Below are positions 1 to 7,918 of a stretch of 64,000 bases of DNA, piece after piece (within the stretch, counting starts at the first letter, position 1; each line of letters opens with the position of its first letter). Below the pieces are notes generated by a model. That model ran no database searches. It was not told the origin of the DNA and worked only from the letters and a program-made list of their open reading frames with translations. This stretch comes from CAWINY01 sp963837635. GTDB taxonomy: Bacteria; Acidobacteriota; Terriglobia; Terriglobales; Acidobacteriaceae. The translations under genes were made by a program, and so were the position numbers. The stretch spans positions 496,001 to 560,000 of the forward strand of contig CAWINY010000004.1 of the NCBI GenBank assembly GCA_963837635.1, written 5' to 3'.

Positions 1-523
1 CCCAGGCGTTTCCGCAGGCGAGGTGAAAAGCAATGATGGGAACTTGCGTGTTGCGCGCGAGCAGGGCGGGTCCGGGTTTGGCCACGTAACGCGGTCCGCG
101 CGGGCCGTCGATGGTGAAGGCAACCGAGTGTCCCTGCTCCACTACGGAGTGCATTCCCAGCAGAGCGCGCACCCCGCCTTTCGAACTGGAGCCGCGTACC
201 GCCTGGAAGCCAAAGCGCTCGATGATTCGAGCAATGTACTCGCCGTCGTAACTGCGGCTGGTCATCACCGCGATGCCCAGCTTGCGGTAGATCCAGGCTG
301 CGGCGAAGACACAGCGGTGCCAGAACACGCCCACGGCCGGCTGCTCGGGATCGAAGCCGCGCGCGCCTTCCTCCAGCGAAACCGTCACTCGAAGGGTAGG
401 CCCGATTAGCGCGATGGCTATAAATCCGAGCCAACTGACCAGCCAGAGCGCCAGACGCTGTGCGAGCGTGAACGTCTGCTCTTGTTGCTGCCCGGGTATC
501 GCCGATGTGGTGCTGGAATTCAC
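1..523 (-). CDS. DUF374-type lysophospholipid acyltransferase-like protein (3' end cut by window)
   Basis: The reverse strand is open from a GTG at 523 to the window edge, about 174 residues. The N-terminal part has a hydrophobic segment (LWLVSWLGFIAIALI). It is followed by FWHRC, then SRSYDGEYIARIIERFGF, RGSSSKGG and FTIDGPRGPRY. This order is the signature of the DUF374 branch of the LPLAT acyltransferase superfamily, often found near lipid A and envelope genes. By family knowledge it would move an acyl chain onto a lipid acceptor at the inner membrane; the substrate is not known. No in-frame ATG is present nearby, so GTG is the best start, though the frame stays open further upstream. Confidence 0.75.
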   Translation of the reverse strand, partial: MNSSTTSAIPGQQQEQTFTLAQRLALWLVSWLGFIAIALIGPTLRVTVSLEEGARGFDPEQPAVGVFWHRCVFAAAWIYRKLGIAVMTSRSYDGEYIARIIERFGFQAVRGSSSKGGVRALLGMHSVVEQGHSVAFTIDGPRGPRYVAKPGPALLARNTQVPIIAFHLACGNAW

Positions 524-712
524 TACCAGGATTGTACTAAGACCCGGGTTCGCCGGGGGCAGGCTTGTCGTGGGGGCGATGGGCGCAACTTCTCGCTGCT
601 GCCAGGGTCAGTACATCGGTTCGAGACTCGGGTTTATCAGAACTACTTACCGCGGATTACACGGAGTTCGCATCCTTCCAATCCACGGTAAGGGATTCCC
701 GTCAGACTAGGC

Positions 713-1066
713 CTAGTCCTTCTTGGCCCCCGAGTCCTTCTTGGGCCCTGAGTCCTTCTTGGGTCCTGAGTCCGTCTTGGGCCCTGAGTCCGCCTTGGGC
801 CCTGAGTCCGCCTTACTTTCCGCTTTCGCCTCCGGCTTCTTCTCTGAGTTCGCACCATTGCCGTTGGAGCCCTTGGCCGCGGGGCTCTTGCCGGCGTAGT
901 CGGTCACGTACCAGCCGGATCCCTTGAAACGAATCGCCGGGGCGGAAATCAATTGCGATACCGGCCCGCCACACGCGGGGCAAACACTCGCCGGGGGCGC
1001 GGAGAAGAGCTGAATCCGCTCAAAGCGATGTTGACACTTGCTGCATTCGTACTCGTAAAGGGGCAA
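713..1066 (-). CDS. FmdB-family zinc-ribbon protein with repetitive tail
   Basis: Starts at TTG 1066, preceded by an AGGAG-like ribosome site. Residues 1-45 form the FmdB/CxxC-CxxC domain: MPLYEYEC, a second cysteine at CSKC, then CPACGGPV. These paired cysteines should bind one zinc. The family is widespread and named after a putative regulator of formamidase; the real role is unclear. After residue 65 the protein becomes low-complexity, with a K/A/D/S/G/P-rich tail made of a six-residue unit (DSGPKx) encoded by an 18-bp tandem repeat. The tail is probably disordered and its length may vary between strains. Confidence 0.85.
   Translation of the reverse strand: MPLYEYECSKCQHRFERIQLFSAPPASVCPACGGPVSQLISAPAIRFKGSGWYVTDYAGKSPAAKGSNGNGANSEKKPEAKAESKADSGPKADSGPKTDSGPKKDSGPKKDSGAKKD
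716..814. repeat. 18-bp minisatellite inside the FmdB-like gene
   Basis: About 5.5 head-to-tail copies of an 18-bp unit (GTCCTTCTTGGGCCCTGA and close variants) begin at 716, 734, 752, 770, 788 and 806. The period is a multiple of three, so copy-number changes would lengthen or shorten the protein tail by six residues without breaking the frame. Confidence 0.88.
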
Positions 1067-1339
1067 AACTACTCCTACAACCTGCGATGTTTTCTGGGTT
1101 GTTTCTGGTGCTTTTATTCTAGGTTGGAGAGGAACTCAGGTCAAACCTGGGCAGCAGATCCAATAGCCACTGATTCGCGCTGATCAACGCTGATGACCAG
1201 AGGCGTTCCGGGTCTGTTAAGTAATCAGCATCGATCAGCGGCTTCAAAATTCGTGGAGGATGCCCCAACTCTGCCTGCCGTTGCCCATTTGGGATAACTT
1301 TCGGCGGAGCTCATCGTTGTCACGTTCCGCCGCAAAGGT

Positions 1340-2107
1340 TCAGCGTCCGCGCTGCTTCGGGTTGCCGAACAACCATGCGCCCAGGGCACCGCCCAGCGCT
1401 CCCGTGACGATGAACATGACGGCGAAGAACACCATCCCGATGGCGATCAGGGCGGCAATGCCGCTCGGCGTGTTCATCTGCTGCAGCATTGCCTGGGTTC
1501 GCGGATCGGCGTTGGAGGAGATCGCCTGTTCGAGAGCCTGCTGCATCTGTTGGCGGACTTGCCGCCCGCCGCTGCCCAGCATGGTGGCGGCGGCCAGCAG
1601 GCCGAAAATGCCGAAGCCCAGCAGGCCGGAAATGGCCCCGATGCGCGCTGCCAGTCCGGCGGTCAAGGCCACACTCCGGCGGCGCTGATAGAGCACCACC
1701 GCTACTGCCCCCGCCATCAGCATCCACAACCCGATTCGGGCCACGGGAAATAGCCACGCCACCGCGATCAGCAGGCCGGCCAAGCCTGCGCCCGGCAGCG
1801 CCTCCCGCCATTCAATACTCGTGGCAACCGGCAGCGGCGCCCGATGGAGGGGCGGGGCTGGCTCGCCAGCATCTGCCGGGTCATCTCCCCGGATGAGCGC
1901 TTCGCGCTCGGACTCCTCATCGCCCGGCGAGGTCCCGGGTGAAAGCTGACTTTGCCTTTGCTCGGATGAAACACCTTGCCATGATCCTGGGTTGGGAGTC
2001 CCCTGTTCGCTTTCACTGCGAACCCGAATTTGCGGCGCATTGCACACCGGACAAAACGCCACGCCATCTTCGACCAGCGTGCGACATTGCTCACAAGGAT
2101 GTTCCAC
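1340..2107 (-). CDS. Zinc-ribbon membrane protein of unknown function
   Basis: 255 residues from GTG 2107. The first 25 residues hold two CxxC knuckles (CEQC and CPVC), a rubredoxin-like zinc ribbon. A polar, probably disordered stretch follows to about residue 105. The rest carries three or four hydrophobic segments (around 115-155, 160-190 and 225-250), so the ribbon would sit on the cytoplasmic side of a small membrane domain. Proteins of this architecture are common in Acidobacteriota and usually annotated only as zinc-ribbon domain-containing. Function not recognised. The 273-bp gap on its downstream side holds a degenerate GATCAACGCTGAT repeat and no gene. Confidence 0.75.
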   Translation of the reverse strand: MEHPCEQCRTLVEDGVAFCPVCNAPQIRVRSESEQGTPNPGSWQGVSSEQRQSQLSPGTSPGDEESEREALIRGDDPADAGEPAPPLHRAPLPVATSIEWREALPGAGLAGLLIAVAWLFPVARIGLWMLMAGAVAVVLYQRRRSVALTAGLAARIGAISGLLGFGIFGLLAAATMLGSGGRQVRQQMQQALEQAISSNADPRTQAMLQQMNTPSGIAALIAIGMVFFAVMFIVTGALGGALGAWLFGNPKQRGR

Positions 2108-2249
2108 AGCTTGAAGTTACCGCAGGCCGAGCCGTGGCTGCAAATGCGCTAACGCCCAACAGCTGTGACCTGCTACCTGCTACCTGGTACCTGACTGGTT
2201 CCCTCCCGTCACCTTGCACTTTTGCCCTCCGGCGAGGACAATCCCAGTC

Positions 2250-2591
2250 GTGAATGTTTCCGCCAATTCGAGTGGGCCGTTTCGTGCCGGAACGGTGGTG
2301 CTGATCAGCTTGCGGGATCCGCGCGAGAAGTTCTGGGGCGCGCTGCGGGAACTCAGTGTTGCTGGAGTCAGTGTTTACGGCATCGATCTGAACTCGCTGG
2401 ACGACTTTGCCGCGCAGGTGCGTGCCGGCGACCTAGTCGGGCCCAGCGAGGTGTTCTTTCCCATGCACCGGGTGGAGCGCATCGGCCTGGACGCTCCCTA
2501 TGGCATCTTGCCCTCGTTCTCGCAACAGGTGGAGCAGCGAACCGGCAAGAGCGCGGCAGAGATTTTGGGCGTGGGGAGCGTGCCCGCGTGA
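2250..2591 (+). CDS. Conserved hypothetical protein preceding the phosphatidyltransferase
   Basis: About 113 residues from GTG 2250; an upstream TTG at 2214 is also in frame but would add a cysteine/proline-rich leader that looks non-coding. The protein begins with a short beta-like strand (GTVVLISLRDPREKFWG) and has a central YGIDLNSLDDF and a C-terminal FFPMHRVERI. This resembles small conserved acidobacterial proteins of unknown function that bind no recognisable cofactor. Its TGA overlaps the GTG of the next gene, so the two are probably translationally coupled. Family not recognised with certainty. Confidence 0.6.
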   Translation: MNVSANSSGPFRAGTVVLISLRDPREKFWGALRELSVAGVSVYGIDLNSLDDFAAQVRAGDLVGPSEVFFPMHRVERIGLDAPYGILPSFSQQVEQRTGKSAAEILGVGSVPA

Positions 2592-3163
2592 AGGATTTCC
2601 TCACGGCGCCGAATCAGCTAACCCTGATGCGGCTGATTTTCGTGCCCTTCATCGTGATTTGCATCATGGACCGGCACTGGGGCTGGGCGCTGGCGTTGTT
2701 CATCCTGGCGGGCATCAGTGACGGGCTGGACGGGGTGCTGGCGCGGGCCCTGCACCAGCGCACGCAATTGGGCGAATATCTTGACCCGATTGCCGACAAG
2801 CTGTTGCTAAGTTCACTATTTCTGGTGCTGGCGTTTCGTAGGCAGATTCCCTGGAAGTTCACGGTTCTGGTATTTTCGCGGGATTTCTGTATCCTGATCA
2901 CCAGCGCGGTGCTCTATGCGGTGGTTGGGCTGCGCAATTTTCGCCCCAGTATCTTTGGCAAGGCGAATACTTTTGCCCAGGTTGGGGCGCTGTTCTTCGT
3001 GTTGCTGCATCAGGTGACGCCGGCGCCAGCGGTTGCGGTCGTCGAGCAGGTGTTTCTGTGGAGCACTTTCGCGCTGACGCTGTTTTCCGGGGTCCATTAC
3101 GTGTTTCTTGCGGGTCATCGCATGAAGAGCGGCGAGCGGGTAAGCCACACCGCCGCCGGCTAA
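2588..3163 (+). CDS. pgsA: CDP-diacylglycerol--glycerol-3-phosphate phosphatidyltransferase-like protein
   Basis: 191 residues from GTG 2588, overlapping the upstream stop by four bases. The CDP-alcohol phosphatidyltransferase motif is complete: DGLDGVLAR, eight residues, then GEYLDPIAD, giving the D-G-x2-A-R-x8-G-x3-D-x3-D pattern whose aspartates hold the metals. Four or more membrane segments are visible. The N-terminus (NQLTLMRLIFVPF) is typical of PgsA/cardiolipin-synthase-like members. It should act in the inner membrane to make phosphatidylglycerol phosphate or a related lipid; PgsA versus another CDP-alcohol acceptor cannot be settled by eye. Confidence 0.87.
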   Translation: MKDFLTAPNQLTLMRLIFVPFIVICIMDRHWGWALALFILAGISDGLDGVLARALHQRTQLGEYLDPIADKLLLSSLFLVLAFRRQIPWKFTVLVFSRDFCILITSAVLYAVVGLRNFRPSIFGKANTFAQVGALFFVLLHQVTPAPAVAVVEQVFLWSTFALTLFSGVHYVFLAGHRMKSGERVSHTAAG

Positions 3164-3225
3164 CTTAACCAACGAGCGCTTCTCCATTCCCGGGCGTGTG
3201 GTACGGGGCACCCACGGAGGGCCTT

Positions 3226-3774
3226 ATGGCGGCTACTACGATCCTGCGATCCGAGCACGAAGCTATCCTGCGCATGGTCGAGGCGATTGAAGTCCTGGCA
3301 CGGCGCATTCAGCACGGCCGACCGGTTCCGCCGGCGGCGATCGCCGCGGCCACCGAGTGGTTCTCGACCGTCGCTCATCGCATCCATCGCGACAAAGAAG
3401 AAGAGATCCTCTTTCCGGCGCTTTCCGCAAAAGGCCTGCGCGAAGGGCCGGGCTGCATTGGCGCGCTGCTGGCCTTCCATGAGGATGGCCGCGAGGCCTT
3501 CAAGCGCATGCTGGTCAGCATGGCGGAGGGCGACTGCGAGTCGTGGGCGCAAGCCGTATGGGCCTATGCCGAGATGATGCGCCTGCACATCCGGCGCGAA
3601 GACGACGTCATCTTCGGGTTGGCCGACTCCCTGCTTGGCGAGCAAGAGCAGATGGTGCTGGCACAAGGTTTCGCCGCTATTGATGAGAAAGCCCGGCTGA
3701 GCCAACTGGATGAGCGCATGCGCGAGGCCGAGCGCCTGGTCCAGCGAACCATCGAAGGCGGCATGGCGGCGTAG
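3226..3774 (+). CDS. Hemerythrin-domain protein
   Basis: 182 residues from ATG 3226, chosen because a perfect GGAGG lies five bases upstream; the in-frame GTG/ATG candidates further up lack one. The four-helix bundle ligands are visible in order: SEHEAIL, HRIHRDKEEEILFP, LLAFHEDGREAF and LHIRREDDVIF, matching the His/Glu/Asp set for a non-haem di-iron site. Related proteins act in oxygen, NO or iron sensing and handling in the cytosol. No partner gene is adjacent. Confidence 0.9.
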   Translation: MAATTILRSEHEAILRMVEAIEVLARRIQHGRPVPPAAIAAATEWFSTVAHRIHRDKEEEILFPALSAKGLREGPGCIGALLAFHEDGREAFKRMLVSMAEGDCESWAQAVWAYAEMMRLHIRREDDVIFGLADSLLGEQEQMVLAQGFAAIDEKARLSQLDERMREAERLVQRTIEGGMAA

Positions 3775-4011
3775 TCGACTGCCACTACCCAATTCCCTGG
3801 ACTCCATGTCCTGTTGCGCTGTCGTCCCGGGTGAGCCCGGCTGAGCGAGTCAAAGGATTTTATGTCGTAATGTGAAGGGCGCAGGCTGCTTCGACTCGTC
3901 CTCGCCGCGCTCGGGCATCGCACTTACACCTGTATCTGGATCCCCGTATGGGTGAGGTCGTACTGCAATTCGCGGACAACATGCCGCAGGGCGGCCATGT
4001 TGAACACGATC

Positions 4012-4119
4012 TCCCGCCCCCAGCGCCCCCGACATCACCCCGATCATAGTAAGAAAGATCCGCAGCTTGTTGGAGCGGAGGGCCTCGATGGCCAGCTTCA
4101 CTGCTTCCGAGTGAATCAT
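4012..4119 (-). pseudogene. N-terminal remnant of a MacB/FtsX-type ABC transporter permease
   Basis: A short reverse-strand stretch reads MIHSEAVKLAIEALRSNKLR followed by IFLTMIGVMSG, the typical start and first membrane helix of FtsX-domain permeases. The reading then loses similarity and no periplasmic or C-terminal part follows. The surrounding 3775-4208 stretch of 434 bases holds no other gene; its left part (about 3800-3860) resembles the TGAGCGAGTCAAAGGAT repeat family. Interpreted as debris of a deleted transporter locus. Confidence 0.5.
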
Positions 4120-4208
4120 TCTGTACGGGTATTTCTGTGGAACCGGTCGGTTCGGAGGATTGGCCGCCATGCCCGACGTCAATGCAGGCTAGTCGCTACC
4201 GGAGTTTC

Positions 4209-5603
4209 TTACCCCATGCTTTTTTGTTCAGAGATGCGGTCGGCTCCAACCCCTTTCATTTCAAAATGACCAACATCATACCTTTGGTCCTCGGCGCGGC
4301 CATGCCGCCCGTTTCTCCATTGGCTGCATGCATAAGCTACGAGGATCGTGATTAACGGATCGATTGGGTGCCGATACCGAATGTGAGGCCGGGTGAAGTA
4401 GTAGATCGAAGGGAAGCTTGCCAGCACGGTTGCATAAATCCAACGGACCTGCGAGTGCTCCATAAACGCTCGGTAAAGGCCGTAAAGCGCCAAGCCCGTT
4501 AAGGCTGTGCAAAACGCGATGTGAGCAGGATCGAATGCTTCCTCAGGATCAAATTGCTCCCAAATCCGGTGCTGCGGCAGGCTCCAAAAGCCGGTCCAGG
4601 TATATGTGAACCGCCGCAGGGTCTGAATGACGAACCATTTCGGGTGGCCTTTGATAAAAGTGAGTGCTTCTCGCCGCTTCTGCTCCATATATCGGATTTC
4701 GCCAAGTGTCACAAGTTCTCTGGCTTCGTCTGCATTCCAAATTGGATGGGGAGTTTGATGGCTCCAAAAGGACGTGTCGCCGTTGTTGCCGATCCACATC
4801 TCCAACCAGAAGTTGTCCCGCAGCGGGACAAAGCGCCCAAAGGTTTGTTGGTTTCTTACTTCCCAGGGGAGAAGCACGACGATGACGGCCAGCATACTGG
4901 CGAGAGCCGGGACTGCCCAGGCGCGCCTGTCCCGAGATCGACGAAAGCAGATCCAGCCTAACAGAAATGGTAGCAGAATGAGGACTGCTGGGTTGGCCAG
5001 GGCGGTAATTCCATAAAGCAGACCCCAGCCCATCCATGCGCCGAGGCCTGTGGACTCCTCCATGTGAAGGGCCCACCAAAAGAGCAGGCACAGTAAGAAC
5101 GTGGTTAGACAGGTCTCCCAGATCATGGAAGCCGAAAGGAGAATTGCATAAGGAAAAAAAACCCAGATCCAGGCTGCGGTATTGGCCGTGCGTCGCCCAA
5201 AGCTTCGTTGGGCAATAAAATAGATCGGCACGCACGTCAGAGCGGAAAACAGGCTGTTAAGGGAAAGTAGGACGATGGCCGAAGCCTTGCTGTAAATGCC
5301 CAACAGTTCAAAAGTCGCAGCTACCAAATAGGGGTAGACCGGGGTCAGCATAGCTGTGGGGCCGGTGTACATCGGCAGGGGATTGCCGAAGCCGTGTCCC
5401 GAAGCAATAGAATGGGCGACTTTGCCAATCTCGTATCCGAAGGACCAATGATCGAGTCGCGGGCCCAATTGCTCGGTATACAGAAAAGCCACCACTATTA
5501 AACGCAAAGCCAGCCCGACGAGGACGGCCCAAACTAACGAGCGCCGTTGAGAACCAGTTTCTTGCGGCGTGACACGTCGGAGAGCGGTGAGGCGTGCCCT
5601 CAC
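4209..5603 (-). CDS. GT-C membrane glycosyltransferase (ArnT/PMT-like, family 39 type)
   Basis: 464 residues with about ten hydrophobic helices. An N-terminal basic segment leads into LVWAVLVGLALRLIVVAF. A first-loop region (HWSFGYEIGKVAHSIASGHG) is the usual lipid-sugar binding region of these enzymes, and a lumenal motif PVYPYL follows. Enzymes of this type move a sugar from a polyprenyl phosphate onto a glycan, lipid or protein at the periplasmic face. The GTG at 5603 overlaps the TGA of the truncated GT2 upstream. It is a clear paralogue of the protein at 61111-62502: both share a GYEIG/GWEMG loop, the YPYLVA/YPYILA turn, and a long C-terminal half with LRDN/IRDN and HIAF. Confidence 0.82.
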   Translation of the reverse strand: MRARLTALRRVTPQETGSQRRSLVWAVLVGLALRLIVVAFLYTEQLGPRLDHWSFGYEIGKVAHSIASGHGFGNPLPMYTGPTAMLTPVYPYLVAATFELLGIYSKASAIVLLSLNSLFSALTCVPIYFIAQRSFGRRTANTAAWIWVFFPYAILLSASMIWETCLTTFLLCLLFWWALHMEESTGLGAWMGWGLLYGITALANPAVLILLPFLLGWICFRRSRDRRAWAVPALASMLAVIVVLLPWEVRNQQTFGRFVPLRDNFWLEMWIGNNGDTSFWSHQTPHPIWNADEARELVTLGEIRYMEQKRREALTFIKGHPKWFVIQTLRRFTYTWTGFWSLPQHRIWEQFDPEEAFDPAHIAFCTALTGLALYGLYRAFMEHSQVRWIYATVLASFPSIYYFTRPHIRYRHPIDPLITILVAYACSQWRNGRHGRAEDQRYDVGHFEMKGVGADRISEQKSMG

Positions 5604-5704
5604 AGGTGCTCCACGGTGGCGGGGAGTTCAGCGATCGTGGCAGAGAGGGTCTTCTCCACATTTTGGCCAGGCAACACCAGCGCGATGGATTTGTCGTTGA
5701 TCAT
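5600..5704 (-). pseudogene. Truncated N-terminus of a family 2 glycosyltransferase
   Basis: From ATG 5704 the frame reads KSIALVLPGQNVEKTLSATI and ends after ELPATVEHL. This matches the first beta strand and helix of GT2 enzymes that normally continue into a nucleotide-binding VDD segment, but here a stop follows after about 34 residues. The stop overlaps the GTG of the downstream GT-C gene, so the remnant may survive as a translational lead-in for that gene. It could also be a coincidental short peptide. Confidence 0.45.
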
Positions 5705-5861
5705 GGACAGAGTAGCTGCTGCGATTATGTCAGCCGCAGAAGGGATTTGGCAACGCCGCGGATGGGTCCGCTGGAGCGCCGGGGCCAACTCCGTGCACAG
5801 TCGAAGGGTCTCGTCTGCGGCTCGCAAGAATTATCACCCGCGCTGGGATAAAATTCAGGCC

Positions 5862-6236
5862 ATGAAGAAGCTTACGCTGTGTGCCGTGCTGCTGGTGCTG
5901 GCGCTGGGCGCGCTGGCCGGCGACAAGAAATCCGGGCAGCTATCCGAGCTGAAGTTCACGGTAGTCAAGGCGGACAATGGCAAACCGGTGCGCAACGCCA
6001 GCGTGATCCTCCACGCCGTCGATGAAAAAGGACGCCAGGAGCGCAGCGGACTGCAACTGAAGACGGATGAGGAAGGGAAGACATCGTTCGATGCCGTGCC
6101 CTACGGCAAGTTGCGGGTGCAGGTGATCGCCCCAGGATTTCAGACCTTCGGCGAGGATTACCAGATCAATAAGCCAAACGACGAGATCGTCATCCAACTT
6201 AGGCGTCCCCAAGAGCAGTACTCGATCTACAAATAA
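5862..6236 (+). CDS. Secreted protein with carboxypeptidase-regulatory-like (Cna-B-type) domain
   Basis: 124 residues from ATG 5862. A signal peptide (MKKLTLCAVLLVLALGALAG) ends near residue 20. The mature part is a single beta-sandwich: LKFTVVKADNGKPVRNASVILH, then TDEEGKTSFDAVPYGKLRVQVIAPGF, the standard pattern of the transthyretin-like regulatory domain. Such domains are abundant in acidobacterial exported and TonB-linked proteins. Longer in-frame extensions upstream look non-coding. No catalytic domain is attached, so its role is likely structural or adhesive, in the periplasm or outside. Confidence 0.75.
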   Translation: MKKLTLCAVLLVLALGALAGDKKSGQLSELKFTVVKADNGKPVRNASVILHAVDEKGRQERSGLQLKTDEEGKTSFDAVPYGKLRVQVIAPGFQTFGEDYQINKPNDEIVIQLRRPQEQYSIYK

Positions 6237-6240
6237 GGTG

Positions 6241-6430
6241 CCGAAGAGCAGCCCACTTCGAAGGAGAAAAAGAACGCCGTCGCGGCAGGTTCGGGGTCCA
6301 GGGGAGGAGATACGACCGCGACGGCGCTTGGAATGTGCTTGCTGCTAGGTTCGACGAAGAGGATCGAAATCGGTTAGCAGGGACCCAAAAATCTCCGCAG
6401 ATAAAACCGGGCGCTCAGCGCCCGGGATCT
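6241..6430 (+). ncRNA. Candidate structured RNA between the regulatory-like gene and the HD-GYP gene
   Basis: This non-coding stretch carries three stacked dyads: an 11-bp perfect inverted repeat (CGCCGTCGCGG at 6275-6285 with its complement at 6316-6326), a hairpin around 6347-6380 (TTCGA/TCGAA inside TGCTA/TAGCA), and an 8-bp hairpin with a three-base loop at 6407-6425 (CCGGGCGC/GCGCCCGG). It could be a 5' leader of the downstream gene, a small RNA ending in the last hairpin (no T-run follows), or palindromic repeats. No known RNA family was recognised. Confidence 0.25.
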
Positions 6431-6536
6431 TCATTCCCAGAGCGAATTATCCGGCGCCCGGCAGAGAAGATTAGGGTGCAGCCGGTTGCACCGTTTCGGA
6501 TACAATAAGCCTTCCAACCCAAGCAGGCGGGACTCA

Positions 6537-7646
6537 ATGCCCTCAGAGCGGATTCTGGTTGTTGACGACGAAGAACCCATCCGGGAGATCGTCTGTTCGA
6601 TGTTGATGATGGCCGGTTACTCCTGTGCTTCCGCGCCCTCGGGGCTGGCCGCCATGCAGGTGCTGGAGATGGGGGAGACGTTTGCCCTCTTGCTCTCGGA
6701 CCTCGTCATGCCTGAGTTGGACGGTATTGGTCTGCTGGAGCGCGCCAAGGAGCGCTGTCCCGATATGCCCGTGATCCTGGTGACCGCGGTGCACGACATC
6801 AGCGTGGCCTTGGCTGCCATCCGCAACGGAGCCTACGACTATCTGCTCAAACCGTTTGAACGGGAGCAACTGCTGGCGGTCATCCGCCGGGCGCTGGAGC
6901 ACCGGCGCCTGCGGCTGGAGAACCGGGCTTACCAGGTTAATCTGGAAACCCTGGTGGAGGCGCGCACCAAGCAATTGAATCAGGCCATAGCGGATCTGGA
7001 GCGCTCCTACGACATCACACTGGAAGCCTTGGGGGACGCCCTCGACCTGAGGGACGCCGAGACCGAGGGCCATTCCAAGCGGGTGACCGCCTTCACCATT
7101 GCCATTGCCCGGGCCATGGGTCTGTCTCAGGACCGCATCCGGGTGATCGCCCGGGGCGCCTTCCTGCACGATGTGGGCAAGATGGCGGTGCCGGATTCCA
7201 TCCTGCGCAAAGCCGCGGAACTTTCTGGCGAGGAGCGCCAAGTCATGGAACGGCACGCGGAGTATGGCTACCAGATGCTACGCAAGATCCCGTTTCTGGC
7301 CGAGCCCGCCGAGATCGTCTATGCGCACCAGGAGAGCTGGGACGGGAGCGGCTATCCGCGGGGCTTGAAAGGCGAGCAAATCCCCCTCGGGGCGCGCATT
7401 TTCGCCTTGGCCGACACGCTGGATGCCATGTGCTCCGACCGCCCCTACCGGCCGGCGCAAACCTTCGACGTGGCCAGACAGGAGATCCTCCGCTTCTCTG
7501 GCCAGCAATTCGATCCGGAGATCGTGAAGGTCTTTCTGTGCATCCCGGAAATCGTCTGGTCTGGGCTGCGCCAGGAGATCGATGCCGAGCAGTACCAGTT
7601 TTCTAGTTCCAAGAACTGCTGTTCAAAGGAAGTGACTAGAGACTAG
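6537..7646 (+). CDS. Response regulator with HD-GYP c-di-GMP phosphodiesterase domain
   Basis: 369 residues from ATG 6537 (GGCGGGA ribosome site). Residues 1-120 are a receiver domain with the acidic pair DDEE, phospho-acceptor in LLLSDLVMPELDG, Thr in VTA and Lys in LLKPF. A helical linker follows to about 175, then the HD-GYP domain: HSKRV, FLHDVGK, HAEYGYQML, and HQESWDGSGYPRGLKGEQIP. All metal and GYP residues are present, so it should hydrolyse cyclic di-GMP when phosphorylated. No kinase is adjacent; the PAS kinase at 20874 is too distant to pair by position. Confidence 0.93.
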   Translation: MPSERILVVDDEEPIREIVCSMLMMAGYSCASAPSGLAAMQVLEMGETFALLLSDLVMPELDGIGLLERAKERCPDMPVILVTAVHDISVALAAIRNGAYDYLLKPFEREQLLAVIRRALEHRRLRLENRAYQVNLETLVEARTKQLNQAIADLERSYDITLEALGDALDLRDAETEGHSKRVTAFTIAIARAMGLSQDRIRVIARGAFLHDVGKMAVPDSILRKAAELSGEERQVMERHAEYGYQMLRKIPFLAEPAEIVYAHQESWDGSGYPRGLKGEQIPLGARIFALADTLDAMCSDRPYRPAQTFDVARQEILRFSGQQFDPEIVKVFLCIPEIVWSGLRQEIDAEQYQFSSSKNCCSKEVTRD

Positions 7647-7663
7647 TGGTCATTGGCCAGCTC

Positions 7664-7748
7664 AGCCCCGAAAGGGGTGGAAGACAGTAGCCCAGAGCGT
7701 AAGCCCTGGGTAAAAGCGCAAATTCCGATCCTAGTCCCGTAGGGACGG
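7664..7748. repeat. Palindromic repeat cluster (TAGCCC..GGGTA family)
   Basis: The 272-bp gap before asd holds three hairpins in a row: AGCCCC-GAAA-GGGGT (7664-7678), TAGCCCAG with GCCCTGGGTA (7688-7712), and CCCGTAGGGACGG (7736-7748). The same set recurs at 9217, 20574, 24250 and 27938. A half copy of the ATCTGC/GATGTGGGGCACC family lies at about 7779-7795. Confidence 0.75.
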
Positions 7749-7918
7749 CACTCTCGCGCATGGTGCCGCGACCAAGGCAGATATGGGGCACCCTCCGATT
7801 TTCATCTGCGTGGGTGGGCCGGGCTCTGCCGCACGGACCCAGCACCCAACGCACACTCACTCTCGGAAAAAAGCCAAGATACTGGCATAATTAGAATATT
7901 CCGTCTTTTGGAGAATCC

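Noticed and set aside
617..640. tRNA T-loop-like GGTTCGAGACTCGGG
   Set aside because: No acceptor stem, anticodon stem or CCA-like end could be folded around it. Other GGTTCGA hits (for example near 6350) failed in the same way.
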